From the NCBI GenBank assembly GCA_030699385.1, contig JAUYMY010000083.1:1-64000 (forward strand): DNA of 64,000 nt. Direction: 5' to 3'. The notes beneath the pieces were generated by a model. It did not search any database. It was given only the letters and a program-made list of their open reading frames with translations, and was not told the DNA's origin. Shown here piece after piece: positions 24,632-33,495 of this stretch (the first letter of the stretch is position 1; each line of letters starts with the position of its first letter). This DNA comes from Methylobacter sp. GTDB lineage: Bacteria > Pseudomonadota > Gammaproteobacteria > Methylococcales > Methylomonadaceae. The position numbers were made by a program, and so were the translations under genes.

Positions 24632-26737
24632 GTGGGAAAACCGCTTAAAATTATTTTATCGACTTGTGCCGTAGCGGTTTTGCTGCTGATCGCCGCTGCC
24701 GCCACCCTGCCATTTGTCATCGACCCCAATGATTTCAAACCTGAATTGGCCGCTGTGGTTAAGGACAAGACCGGCCGCGATTTGGCGCTGGACGGCGATC
24801 TGACTTTGTCGCTGTTTCCCGGCGCTCATATTTCGACCGGAAAAATGAGCTTGAGCAATACGCCGGGGTTCGACGGCCAGCCTTTTGCAACGCTGGAAGA
24901 AGGCGAGATTAATCTGCTGTTATGGCCGTTGCTGTCAAAGAAAATAGAAATCAGCCGCATTGTTTTAAAAGGCTTGGTTGTCAATCTGGTGCGGAATCCG
25001 GAAGGGGTGGCTAACTGGGGCGATTTAAACCGCCCAAAAATTGCACAGGCAACAATACCCGGCCAATCCGATGGGGCATCTTTACCGGCTACAACGCAGG
25101 CGGCTTTTGCTATCGGCGGCATGGCTGTTGAAAATGCACGGATTAATTGGCATGACCAAAAAAACGGCCAGCAGATTGAATTCACTGAGCTTAATCTAAA
25201 TTCCGATGCCTTCGTGTTCAATGAGCCGGTTGGCGTTAGCGTTTCTCTCAAGATCTTGGACAAAAAATCGCAATCGAGCCAAACAATCAAATTCAACACC
25301 GAACTGACGGCTAATGAAGCACTCGATAAGTTCACGTTGCGCCAAAGCGATCTGCAGTTAAGCGTATCTGGCGAAAACATCCCCGCTAAAGCGCAAACAG
25401 CGGCGTTAACCATTGCCGATGTGGCGCTGGATATGACGCAGCAAACCGCTAAGATTTCCGCCTTGCTGCTGAAATCGGGCGAGATGGCGCTGTCCGCCGA
25501 CTTAAACGGCAGCGCGATTAAGGACAAACCGTCGTTTCAAGGCGCTGTCAGTGTGGCACCTTTGAACCTTGTTCAGCTCATGCAGCAACTGGACATCAAG
25601 CGCCCCGTTATGCAGGATAAGCAGGCGCTGAACAAGCTCGCACTTAATTTCGATTTGGCGGCGACCGCCGAATCGGCGGAGCTGCAAAATCTGCTGATCA
25701 TGCTGGACGACAGCCAAATTAAAGGCTCGGTCAGTGTGCGGGATTTTGCCCAGACGGCGATCCGTTTCGGCTTGGCTATTGACACGCTGGATCTTGATCG
25801 TTATTTATCGCCTGCCAATAAAGCGTCCAAACCCATCGCCAGCCCTGCGTTATTGCTGGCGGCGGGATTTTCTGCGCTGCCGGTTGCAACCTTGAGAAAG
25901 CTCAATGCCGATGGCGTGGTCACGCTGGGCAAGCTAAAAGTCAAAGATTTAATCCTGCAGGATGTGCAGGTTAAACTGAACACCAAAAACGGCGTGGTAA
26001 CTTCGCAACAGAGCATTAAGCAGTTTTATCAGGGCCATTATTCCGGCGACCTCAATCTGGATAAACGCGGCGACAAGCCGCTGTTGGCGGTCAACGAAAA
26101 AATGGAGCAGGTGCAGATTGAGCCTTTGTTGAAAGATTACCGGGGCAAGGCGTGGATGAGCGGTCTGATTAACGCATCGATGCAATTGCAGGGACAGGGG
26201 CAAAAAGCCGATGAATTGAAATCGTCAGCCAAAGGGCGGCTGAATTTTTTGATTAAGGATTCGGTGATTAAAGGTTTCAATCTGCAAAAGCTGATTGATG
26301 AGGGCAAAGCGCGGCTTAAAGGCACGGAATTGGCGGCGGATTATAAACAGGATCAGACGCTGTTTTCGGAAATGAGCGGCAGCGCCAGCATCGCCAACGG
26401 CATGTTGCAAAATGATGATTTTGTCGGCAAATCGGCTAAATTGCGGGTGGATGGCAAAGGCAACGTCAACCTGATTTCCGAGGCACTGGCTTACAAAATC
26501 AATGCCCAACTGCTCAATGCCGACGCCAGCGCAGAAGAACCGGTTAAGGGCACTGTCGGCATTCATGTTGCCGGGACACTCAGCAAGCCGACTTACCGCA
26601 TCGACATCGCGTCATTATTGACCGAGAAAAATAAAGCCAAAATTGATAAGTTAATCGATAAATTGGATAAGAAAATAGGTGTCGAGGTGGGCGATTTGTT
26701 AAAACATTTTTTGAAGAGAAAGAAAAAAGAGGAATAG
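24632..26737 (+). CDS. AsmA family protein
   Basis: AsmA-like protein of 701 aa, inner-membrane anchored, with a single N-terminal helix (about 5-27, IILSTCAVAVLLLIAAAATLP). The rest is predicted periplasmic. The N-terminal AsmA block DPNDFKPELAAVVKDKTGRDLALDGDLTLSLFPG is clear, and the C-terminal AsmA_2 part has GRLNFLIKDSVIKGFNLQ and LRVDGKGNVNLISE. Family members are linked to outer-membrane lipid transport or assembly; the exact task of this one is not known. It starts at GTG 24632, with AAGGAG ten bases upstream. The last residues are strongly basic (LKRKKKEE). Confidence 0.92.
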   Translation: MGKPLKIILSTCAVAVLLLIAAAATLPFVIDPNDFKPELAAVVKDKTGRDLALDGDLTLSLFPGAHISTGKMSLSNTPGFDGQPFATLEEGEINLLLWPLLSKKIEISRIVLKGLVVNLVRNPEGVANWGDLNRPKIAQATIPGQSDGASLPATTQAAFAIGGMAVENARINWHDQKNGQQIEFTELNLNSDAFVFNEPVGVSVSLKILDKKSQSSQTIKFNTELTANEALDKFTLRQSDLQLSVSGENIPAKAQTAALTIADVALDMTQQTAKISALLLKSGEMALSADLNGSAIKDKPSFQGAVSVAPLNLVQLMQQLDIKRPVMQDKQALNKLALNFDLAATAESAELQNLLIMLDDSQIKGSVSVRDFAQTAIRFGLAIDTLDLDRYLSPANKASKPIASPALLLAAGFSALPVATLRKLNADGVVTLGKLKVKDLILQDVQVKLNTKNGVVTSQQSIKQFYQGHYSGDLNLDKRGDKPLLAVNEKMEQVQIEPLLKDYRGKAWMSGLINASMQLQGQGQKADELKSSAKGRLNFLIKDSVIKGFNLQKLIDEGKARLKGTELAADYKQDQTLFSEMSGSASIANGMLQNDDFVGKSAKLRVDGKGNVNLISEALAYKINAQLLNADASAEEPVKGTVGIHVAGTLSKPTYRIDIASLLTEKNKAKIDKLIDKLDKKIGVEVGDLLKHFLKRKKKEE

Positions 26738-26752
26738 GCGGAGGGCGAACTG

Positions 26753-26766
26753 TAGTCGTGACTAGC
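26753..26766 (+). repeat. 14-bp direct repeat, copy 1, beside dinJ-yafQ
   Basis: TAGTCGTGACTAGC, itself a near palindrome, matching the copy at 27511-27524 with one difference. The two bracket the toxin-antitoxin pair. Confidence 0.5.
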
Positions 26767-26806
26767 CCTATAAATAGTTGGTTTGTATTATATTTTTTCA
26801 AAAAAT

Positions 26807-27076
26807 CTAAAACAAATCGCTATGTGAGCCGATGCGAGCTAGTTGTAATTCAGCGTGCTGCACACGATAAATTAGCAGCAAATCCGGTTTGATGTGACAT
26901 TCTCTAAATTCTGCCCAATTGCCGATTAGCTCATGGTCTTTATAACGCGGTTCAAGTTTGCGTTCTTGTTCCAATTGTAAGATGACATCAAAAATAACCT
27001 TTAAATCGGCTAACGGCAAAGTGCGTAGTTTTTTAAAATCTTTCTTAAACTGACTCGCGTAAATAATTTCAAGCAT
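26807..27076 (-). CDS. yafQ: YafQ-family mRNA interferase toxin
   Basis: RelE-superfamily toxin of 89 aa resembling YafQ: MLEIIYASQFKKDFKKLRTLPLAD, then RYKDHELIGNWAEFRECHIKPDLLLIYRV, where the HxL..GxW..C-HI-PDLLLIYR pattern carries catalytic histidine and aspartate residues of the family, and RIGSHSDLF at the end. YafQ cuts mRNA in the ribosome. It is co-directional with and overlaps the antitoxin upstream by eight bases. It lies convergent to the AsmA gene. All family residues are in place, so it is probably active. Confidence 0.9.
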   Translation of the reverse strand: MLEIIYASQFKKDFKKLRTLPLADLKVIFDVILQLEQERKLEPRYKDHELIGNWAEFRECHIKPDLLLIYRVQHAELQLARIGSHSDLF

Positions 27077-27344
27077 TCGGTAAATCTACTTCCAGTTCAG
27101 CAAACAAAGCGCAAATGTCAGCTACTTTATGACCCTGGCCTTGCGCCAACTCCTGCATGGCTTGAATACTGAGGCTATTGGGCTGTTTGGCTTTTAGTTC
27201 AAACGGAATGCCACCATGATTAATGACCGCCTTGGCAAATAGTTTGATTGCTTGTGACGGGTTCAACCCAACTTCTGCACAAATGTGGGTAAATTCTACC
27301 TTGAGGTCATGCTCAAGGCGGGTAGTGATAATATCTGTCTTCAT
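27069..27344 (-). CDS. dinJ: RelB/DinJ-family antitoxin
   Basis: Antitoxin of 91 aa with the ribbon-helix-helix N terminus of DinJ/RelB (MKTDIITTRLEHDLKVEFTHICAEVGLNPSQAIKLFAKAV, shown here as its opening and closing segments), followed by the GGIPFEL motif typical of DinJ and a C-terminal toxin-binding tail. It precedes and overlaps yafQ, the standard order. DinJ-YafQ complexes repress their own promoter; the AT-rich 280 bp upstream contains several A/T tracts but no operator that can be singled out by eye. Confidence 0.9.
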   Translation of the reverse strand: MKTDIITTRLEHDLKVEFTHICAEVGLNPSQAIKLFAKAVINHGGIPFELKAKQPNSLSIQAMQELAQGQGHKVADICALFAELEVDLPNA

Positions 27345-27631
27345 AACTTTATCAATTGTGTTTTATTTGATAGCAATTGTAATACATCATTATTAAAAAC
27401 GAACAAACATTCAGATGAATACTGTTAAAGTTGTAATTTTAAAATTCAGAACCTGATACTTGATGTTCAAGTTTTTAAATAACCCAATATAAATCAATTT
27501 ATTATGACTTTAGTCGCGACTAGCTTTCATCAACAGATTTGAAGTTTCATTCTTCGTGAGCTTCGTGGTAAAAATCTTTTGACCTTACCATTAATGAGAA
27601 ACTACTCATTTTCACCTTGAACATTGAACCC
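27345..27631. other. AT-rich gap between dinJ and mutY
   Basis: 287 bp separating divergent genes. It contains the second 14-bp direct repeat (27511-27524) and a short trace of the MITE inner motif (CTTCGTGAGCTTCGTGG near 27551). Promoters for both genes must lie here but none is convincing by eye. Confidence 0.5.
27511..27524 (+). repeat. 14-bp direct repeat, copy 2, beside dinJ-yafQ
   Basis: TAGTCGCGACTAGC, matching 26753-26766 except at one base; the motif is a near-perfect palindrome. Confidence 0.5.
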
Positions 27632-28678
27632 ATGCCCCCCGCCATTTTTCAACAAAAAGTCCTCGCCTGGTTTGACCTGCACGGGCGTAAAGACTTGCCC
27701 TGGCAACAGGAACTGACGCCTTACCGCGTCTGGCTTTCCGAGACCATGTTGCAGCAAACTCAGGTCGCCACGGTTATCCCTTATTTCAATGCTTTTGTAA
27801 CCCACTTCCCCGATGTCGGCAGTTTGGCCGCCGCGCCGGTTGATGACGTGCTGCATCTGTGGTCAGGTCTTGGCTATTACGCGCGCGCCCGTAATCTGCA
27901 CAAAACTGCACAGCTGGTAGCCGAACAAGGGCGTTTTCCCGATACGCTGGACGGATTGATTGCATTGCCCGGCATCGGCCTGTCAACGGCGGGGGCGATT
28001 TTGAGCATTGCTTTTAACAGCCGCCAGCCGATTCTCGATGGCAATGTTAAACGAGTGCTCACCCGCTTTAAAGCCGTTTCCGGTTGGCCGGGTAACAGCG
28101 CGGTCAATAAAGAGCTGTGGGCGATCAGCGCCCGCCTGACGCCACTAGAACGGGTCGCCGATTACACGCAGGCGATGATGGATTTGGGCGCCACCGTGTG
28201 TACCCGCAGCAGGCCGGCGTGTCCGGTGTGTCCGCTGCATGATGCTTGCTTGGCGCGGCTTAGCGATAATGTGGCGGCATTCCCAACCCCGAAACCGGCC
28301 AAAAGCCTGCCGGTTAAGCAGCTTGTTTTTTTGTTGCTGCGTAATGATGACGAGCAGATATTACTGGAAAAAAGGCCGCCAACCGGCATCTGGGGCGGTT
28401 TATGGAGTCTGCCGGAATTCGACAGCGTGGCCGCCGCACACGATTGGTGTTTAGCGCGACAGTTTCATATTGCCCAGCAACAGCTGCTGCCCTGCCAACG
28501 CCACACTTTTTCCCATTATCATTTAGACTACACGCCGCTGCTGATACAAACCAATAACCCTAACGATTTTGTGATGGAAGCCAATCAAACTGTCTGGTAT
28601 AAAGCGGATCAACTTAATCGGCTGGGTTTAGCCGCGCCGATTAAATCATTATTGCAATCACAAACGAGAATAAAATGA
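27632..28678 (+). CDS. mutY: A/G-specific adenine glycosylase
   Basis: MutY, 348 aa, removes adenine mispaired with 8-oxoguanine. Start MPPAIFQQKVLAWFDLHGRKDLPW at ATG 27632; a TTG 15 bases upstream is also in frame. The HhH-GPD fold has VWLSETMLQQTQVATVIPYF with the catalytic Glu, LPGIGLSTAGAIL and LDGNVKRVL, and the iron-sulphur cluster ligands in CTRSRPACPVCPLHDAC. A C-terminal MutT-like recognition domain follows (LEKRPPTGIWGGLWSLPEF, then HTFSHYHLDYTPL). It overlaps yggX by four bases, the conserved gammaproteobacterial pair. Confidence 0.97.
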   Translation: MPPAIFQQKVLAWFDLHGRKDLPWQQELTPYRVWLSETMLQQTQVATVIPYFNAFVTHFPDVGSLAAAPVDDVLHLWSGLGYYARARNLHKTAQLVAEQGRFPDTLDGLIALPGIGLSTAGAILSIAFNSRQPILDGNVKRVLTRFKAVSGWPGNSAVNKELWAISARLTPLERVADYTQAMMDLGATVCTRSRPACPVCPLHDACLARLSDNVAAFPTPKPAKSLPVKQLVFLLLRNDDEQILLEKRPPTGIWGGLWSLPEFDSVAAAHDWCLARQFHIAQQQLLPCQRHTFSHYHLDYTPLLIQTNNPNDFVMEANQTVWYKADQLNRLGLAAPIKSLLQSQTRIK

Positions 28679-28947
28679 CTAGACTGATTCACTGCGTAAA
28701 ATTAGGCATAGAAGCCGAAGGCCTCGATACACCGCCATTTCCCGGCCCTAAAGGCCAGGAAATATTTGAAAAGGTCTCCAAGCAAGCCTGGAAAGAATGG
28801 TTAGCCAAACAAACCATGTTGATAAATGAAGGCAAATTGGCCAGTTTTGACCCAAAAGCGCGGGAATTTTTGGCCGAAGAGCGCAGCAAATTTTTATTTG
28901 AAGGCAACAATGACATGCCCGAAGGCTATGTACCACCGAAAGGCTGA
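28675..28947 (+). CDS. yggX: Probable Fe(2+)-trafficking protein YggX
   Basis: YggX, 90 aa, small cytoplasmic protein linked to protection of iron-sulphur clusters from oxidative damage. The family N terminus TRLIHCVKLGIEAEGLDTPPF with its single conserved cysteine, KVSKQAWKEWLAKQTMLINE in the middle and PEGYVPPKG at the end are all present. It is translationally coupled to mutY (ATGA). MutY itself carries a 4Fe-4S cluster, so the pairing is biologically sensible and widely conserved. Confidence 0.96.
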   Translation: MTRLIHCVKLGIEAEGLDTPPFPGPKGQEIFEKVSKQAWKEWLAKQTMLINEGKLASFDPKAREFLAEERSKFLFEGNNDMPEGYVPPKG

Positions 28948-29288
28948 GACAAATACATTTTTCTATAAATATCAAAGGCTTTTCAAAATATTCTTGCGCA
29001 TTAATAAAGGAATTTTGTTTTTGCCAAAACGCAGGAAAATCCCCGCTTTTTTAATCAACATAGCCGGAATAGTCGCTGGCTGACTCGGTTCTATCGTGTT
29101 TGGCAACGGTTTCGCTCCTTGCCAAAAACCTTTCAGGCTGATGTCCTGAGAAAGCTTAGCAACTACAGGGCGGGTGTAAAAACTGTCCACCGGTATTAAT
29201 TCAACGGGGGTGCCATTTTTGCACTTTACCTAACGGTGAGCTGGCTAATGCTTGTAATAACTTTGCAGGCTAGCAACACCGCTTCAAT
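28948..29288. other. Region between yggX and the helicase relic, with an unidentified minus-strand fragment
   Basis: 341 bp. On the minus strand about 29220 to 28972 reads NGTPVELIPVDSFYTRPVV, then SLKGFWQGAKPLPNTIEPSQ and ATIPAMLIKKAGIF. It looks like real protein but has no start site, no partner and no recognised family. It is probably a gene fragment stranded at the edge of the accessory island. Confidence 0.4.
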
Positions 29289-30050
29289 TTGCATGGAAAC
29301 ATTAGCCACGACGTACCACTTAGTAACTACCAACTGATAGCGCGCGGTCAAAACCAAAGCACAGCCGCCGTTAATGCGCACGTTTACCGTCTCAACCATC
29401 CACTGGGTGAATGGGTACTGGAAACGGCAAAAAGCAAAGCCACACCCACCGCGCATATCCGTTTTGATTACGCCGCATGGCGCAAAAATGAGTGTCATCG
29501 AATCATTACTGGGACAGTCCGGCACCTTAAAGTTGCAGCGTTTTAGCATAGAAGCTCTATTGTTTGCCGCAGAAACCCAGCACGGTGAATTATTACCCGC
29601 CGAGACCGCGCAAAAACTGATGCAATTACCGGCAGTCCACTGTCAGCAGCAAACTATCATCACCAGTACCCCGCTTGAAGAAGCACTGGTTGGCGCAAAA
29701 AATGACCTCATTAAAAGGGTCAACAGCCGTAACCTGAGTTTTTTTGAAGAAGTGAGCAAACTTGACCAGTGGGCCGATGACTTGAAATTTAGTTTGGAAC
29801 ACGGCATTAAAGAGATAGACCAGCACATTAAAGAGGTACAGCGTAACGCAAAGATAGCGCCGACACTGGAAGAAAAGTTATCATGATAAAAACGCTAGAA
29901 CGCACCCGCAATAAACAACGTAAGGAATTATTTGGCCGGCAAGATGAGGTTGATGAGCGTAGAGAATCCTTAATTGAGCACTTGGAAACCAAGTTAAATC
30001 AAAAAACAGAAGTAGAAGATTTATTTGTCATTGCTTGGGAAATTCAATAA
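29289..30050 (+). pseudogene. C-terminal relic of an SNF2-like helicase
   Basis: Two frame breaks split one protein. First piece: AAVNAHVYRLNHPLGEWVLE to HIRFDYAA. After a one-base deletion near 29476 the frame continues as HGAKMSVIESLLGQSGTLKL to LEEKLS at 29886. A second break follows, then IKTLERTRNKQRKELFGRQD to ELFVIAWEI-type ending at 30050. HPLxEWVLE, FDYxxHG and the coiled C-terminal KQRKELFxxQDE-RRESLI match the region after the helicase core in large SNF2-family proteins, including those of restriction-like defence systems. The ATPase core is entirely missing, so it is a dead remnant. Confidence 0.7.
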
Positions 30051-30063
30051 TGATATGCAATTA

Positions 30064-30092
30064 TTTACCAATTAGGTAAATTTCTATATACT
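30064..30092 (+). promoter_or_regulatory. Promoter with embedded operator for higBA
   Basis: TTTACC (30064-30069) serves as a -35, followed by a 17-bp spacer and TATACT (30087-30092) as -10. The -35 is one arm of the inverted repeat TTTACC-AATTA-GGTAAA (30064-30080), a natural site for the HigA HTH to bind and repress. The start codon follows 12 bases after the -10, so the leader is very short. Confidence 0.6.
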
Positions 30093-30104
30093 AAATGGTC
30101 GTCT

Positions 30105-30434
30105 ATGCAAATTGATTTCCTAGATCCAAAGTTACGCAAGCTATGTGAAAACAGTAGGGAAGCCGAAAAAAAGCTAGGTTCCAATTGCGCAAGAAAATTA
30201 CGTAGCAGATTAAGTGATTTAGAGGCCGTCGCCCATGTGCGAGAGTTAAATGCAGGCCGCCCCCATCCTTTAGAAAGAGATCGCCTTGGACAATTTGCAT
30301 TAGACCTTGCTGACGGTAAAAGACTGGTATTTAAACCCGATCACGAGCCAGTACCCCAAGATACTGAAGGCAATATCGACTGGTCGCAAATCACTGCGAT
30401 AACAATTATTTATATTGGAGATTACCATGACTAA
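30105..30434 (+). CDS. HigB-like toxin (RelE/ParE superfamily)
   Basis: Protein of 109 aa with features of the HigB/plasmid killer family: KLRKLCENSREAEKKLG near the N terminus, LRSRLSDLEAVAHVREL, PHPLERDRLGQFALDL and FKPDHEPVP. The family acts as ribosome-dependent mRNA interferases. It precedes and overlaps by eight bases the HTH antitoxin, the inverted toxin-first order typical of higBA. A promoter with an operator-like repeat lies immediately upstream. No disruption is seen. Confidence 0.85.
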   Translation: MQIDFLDPKLRKLCENSREAEKKLGSNCARKLRSRLSDLEAVAHVRELNAGRPHPLERDRLGQFALDLADGKRLVFKPDHEPVPQDTEGNIDWSQITAITIIYIGDYHD

Positions 30435-31545
30435 CCCAGGCGCACTGTTTCGCCCTGATTGGGTATCCCCTCCAGGCGAAACCATTTTGGATTTAATTGA
30501 AGAGCGAGAATGGTCGCAAGCCGAACTCGCCCAAAGACTAGGTTTTTCCACCAAACATCTTAACCAGCTCATTAAAGGTAAAGCAGCGTTGAGTGAAGAT
30601 GCGGCATTGAGATTGGAACGCGTTTTAGGTTCCACGGCTAATTTTTGGCTAAACAGAGAAGTTAAATACAGAGAGCATCTAGCACGTATTGAAGCGCAAG
30701 AACGGCATCAAAGCTGGATAGGTTGGTTGGACAAATTGCCACTGGATGAATTAAAAAAAGCCGGTGTTATTCCAAACGAACGTATCACAGCAAAATCCAA
30801 ACCAAGCCTGGTTGAACCTTTATTGCGTTTTTTTTGTGTCGCTTCCCCCGACCAATGGGAGCAGCGCTATAACGCCGGGATGCAATTGGCATTTCGTAGG
30901 ACGCGCTCAACCCAGTCGGATATTGGCGCAATATCGTCCTGGCTGCGCTTAGGTGAAATTGAAGCTGAAAAAATAGACGGCCCAAACTATAACCGCGCAA
31001 AATTTGAAAAAACGCTCAAATCAATCCGCAACCTGACGACACAGCCGCCAGAACAATTTGAGCCGGAATTGCACCGGTTATGCCGTGAAGCCGGTGTCGC
31101 TTTTGTGCTGGTCCCCTCGGTTCCCAAAGCGCATGTTAGCGGTGTTGCGCGCTGGTTGAATGCCCACAGGCCGCTTATCCAACTGTCGCTTTACGGTAAA
31201 ACTAACGACAGATTCTGGTTTACTTTCTTTCACGAAGCCGCGCACATTCTTTTGCACTCGGAAGATTTCGGCGAAAAAAAGGCCATTTATTTGGATGATT
31301 TAAATGCCGACAATCAGGACTCCAAAGAAGAACAAGAAGCCAATCAATGGGCTAAAGAATTATTAATTCCTGCTATTTACAATAAGCAATTGCCTGAGTT
31401 ACGCAGCAATGATTCGGTTATTCGGTTTGCCCAAACAATCGGCATACATCCCGGTATTGTCGTGGGCCGCTTACAACACGATGGAATCATTCTGCCTTCG
31501 TGGCTGAATGGCTTGAAAGTCAGCTTTCAGTTGACTAAAGCCTGA
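30427..31545 (+). CDS. HTH and ImmA/IrrE metallopeptidase-domain antitoxin (HigA-like)
   Basis: 372 aa, longer than simple HigA. N-terminal XRE-type HTH (about 15-75, EREWSQAELAQRLGFSTKHLNQLIKGKAALSEDAA in two parts, with LGSTANFWLNREVKY after it, typical of HigA). The C-terminal half carries an ImmA/IrrE-type metallopeptidase motif, FHEAAHILLH (HExxH), with a downstream EEQEANQWAKELL giving the third ligand. Start ATG 30427 overlaps higB. Fused HTH-peptidase antitoxins are known. It may both repress the operon and undergo or perform proteolysis; that last point is inference. Confidence 0.88.
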   Translation: MTNPGALFRPDWVSPPGETILDLIEEREWSQAELAQRLGFSTKHLNQLIKGKAALSEDAALRLERVLGSTANFWLNREVKYREHLARIEAQERHQSWIGWLDKLPLDELKKAGVIPNERITAKSKPSLVEPLLRFFCVASPDQWEQRYNAGMQLAFRRTRSTQSDIGAISSWLRLGEIEAEKIDGPNYNRAKFEKTLKSIRNLTTQPPEQFEPELHRLCREAGVAFVLVPSVPKAHVSGVARWLNAHRPLIQLSLYGKTNDRFWFTFFHEAAHILLHSEDFGEKKAIYLDDLNADNQDSKEEQEANQWAKELLIPAIYNKQLPELRSNDSVIRFAQTIGIHPGIVVGRLQHDGIILPSWLNGLKVSFQLTKA

Positions 31546-31688
31546 TTTATGAAAACCTTGAAGACAAACAAAAAGCCCCGGTGACTCCGCCGAAGCTTAG
31601 TGCAGACCGAGAATTCCCAGTCCGATTTAATTATTGGCTGATTATCTGTTGCAAACAAGACATAAAAAAATCCATACGAGCATAACGC

Positions 31689-33353
31689 ATGAGCAAAACC
31701 AAACTTGAACTGACTTGGATAGGCAAGGATAAGCGACCTAAACTGGAGCCGAGAATATTATTGGAAGACTCAAGTTTGTCGTATCACGCCAAACATCGCG
31801 TTACCGATAATGACCAGTTTGATAACAAGTTGATATTTGGTGATAACTTGCTGGCGTTGAAAGCATTGGAGCAAGAGTACACGGGTAAAGTGAAGTGCGT
31901 GTTTATTGACCCACCTTACAATACCGGCAGTGCTTTTACCCATTACGACGATGGCTTGGAACATTCCATTTGGCTTTCATTGATACGTGACCGGCTGGAA
32001 ATTATTCGTTCTTTGCTGTCAGATGACGGTTCGTTGTGGATTACCATCGATGACAATGAAGCGCATTATTTGAAGGTGTTGTGTGATGAAATTTTTGGAC
32101 GTGGAAATTTCGTTGCTAGCAATATTTGGCAAAAACGATATTCCAGAGAAAATCGTGAATGTATAGGAGATGCGCACGACTATGTATTGCTTTACGCAAA
32201 ACAGGCCGATAAGTTCAAGTCTATTAGGAATCGGATACCAATTACAGAAGTACAAGCAAAAATTTACAAAAATCCCAATAATCATCCCCGAGGTCGTTGG
32301 CGTGGAATTCCAATGACGGCGCAGGGCTATCGTCCGAATCAGATGTATGAAATTGTCGCGCCTGGAGGAGCTATTCATAGACCCCCCGAGGGTCGTTGTT
32401 GGTCAACGATTGAACCAGCATTTATTAAGTTGCGTGATGCTGGTCGTATTTATTTCGGTAAAGATGGTAATAGTCAGCCCAATATCATTCGCTTTCTTGA
32501 TGAAGTTGATGGATTTGTCCCTTGGACTTGGTGGCCTCATGATGAAGTGGGGCATACTGATGAAGCTAAGAAAGAAATGCATTCGTTATTCGGAAAAACA
32601 GAAGCTTTTATCACGCCAAAGCCTGAAAGACTTTTGCAACGAGTCTTGCATATAGCCACCAACCCCGGCGACCTCGTCCTAGACTCCTTCGCCGGTTCCG
32701 GCACCACCGGCGCAGTCGCGCACAAAATGGGTCGCCGCTGGATCATGATAGAACTCGGTGAACATTGCCATACGCATATTATTCCACGCCTACAAAAAGT
32801 CATCGACGGCGAAGACCCAGGCGGCATAAGCAAAGCAGTTGACTGGCAAGGTGGCGGCGGCTTTCGTTATTACAGCTTGGCACCGTCGTTATTGGAGCAA
32901 GACCGCTGGGGTAATTGGGTGGTTAATAAAAACTACAATCCGGCCATGTTGGCAGAAGCGTTGTGCAAACTGGAAGGCTTTACTTGGGCACCTTCTGATA
33001 GCCAATGGTGGAATCATGGCTATTCGTCAGAACAAGATTTCATTTATGTCACCACGCACAATTTGTCACATCAGCAGTTGCAGGAATTATCCGATGAAGT
33101 CGGCGGCGACCGCTCGTTGTTGGTGTGTTGTACCGCGTTTCGCGGCAAGTCAGACCAATACTCCAATCTTACGTTAAAGAAAATCCCCAAGATGGTGTTG
33201 TCACGTTGCGAGTGGGCGCATGACGACTACAGTTTGAATGTGGCCAATTTGCCGATGGCGCAACCCAGTGCTGATAGTGAGCAAAACCAAGCCACTACCA
33301 GCAAAAACAAAAAAATGAACATAGCGCAAAATGATTTGTTTGGCGAAGATTGA
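31689..33353 (+). CDS. mod: Type III restriction-modification DNA methyltransferase (Mod)
   Basis: 554-aa N6-adenine methyltransferase. The catalytic motif DPPY is at residues 74-77 (VFIDPPYNTGSAFTHYDDGL) and the SAM motif FAGSGTT at 334-340 (LVLDSFAGSGTTGAVAH), that is catalytic first and SAM second (beta class, as in Mod subunits). The middle variable segment with ENRECIGDAHDYVLLYAK and the tail beyond about 400 probably recognise the DNA target. It pairs with the res gene at 34699, but 1.3 kb of small genes separate the two. Start ATG 31689. Recognition site cannot be told from the sequence. Confidence 0.93.
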   Translation: MSKTKLELTWIGKDKRPKLEPRILLEDSSLSYHAKHRVTDNDQFDNKLIFGDNLLALKALEQEYTGKVKCVFIDPPYNTGSAFTHYDDGLEHSIWLSLIRDRLEIIRSLLSDDGSLWITIDDNEAHYLKVLCDEIFGRGNFVASNIWQKRYSRENRECIGDAHDYVLLYAKQADKFKSIRNRIPITEVQAKIYKNPNNHPRGRWRGIPMTAQGYRPNQMYEIVAPGGAIHRPPEGRCWSTIEPAFIKLRDAGRIYFGKDGNSQPNIIRFLDEVDGFVPWTWWPHDEVGHTDEAKKEMHSLFGKTEAFITPKPERLLQRVLHIATNPGDLVLDSFAGSGTTGAVAHKMGRRWIMIELGEHCHTHIIPRLQKVIDGEDPGGISKAVDWQGGGGFRYYSLAPSLLEQDRWGNWVVNKNYNPAMLAEALCKLEGFTWAPSDSQWWNHGYSSEQDFIYVTTHNLSHQQLQELSDEVGGDRSLLVCCTAFRGKSDQYSNLTLKKIPKMVLSRCEWAHDDYSLNVANLPMAQPSADSEQNQATTSKNKKMNIAQNDLFGED

Positions 33354-33495
33354 TGGTTTATGAACTCACCGAACATGCCAAAGAAAGTTTACAAAAGCGC
33401 AGTAATATTCGCTTGGAATGTTGGACTTGGCGATGACTGCGCCGCATCGTGTTATTACCGTATTTTTTGACCGTAGCTTACGAGGTCTGGTATGA
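33353..33495 (+). pseudogene. Relic of a DUF4258-type toxin
   Basis: ATG 33353 overlaps the mod stop and encodes VYELTEHAKESLQKRSNIRLE; the frame then fails. A second frame continues with MTAPHRVITVFFDRSLRGLV to a stop at 33495. The two pieces match the beginning and end of DUF4258 proteins (TEHA..RL..R.. and a closing VVTVFFDRSLRG), with the middle lost. DUF4258 genes are commonly followed by DUF2283 genes, as here. Confidence 0.7.
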
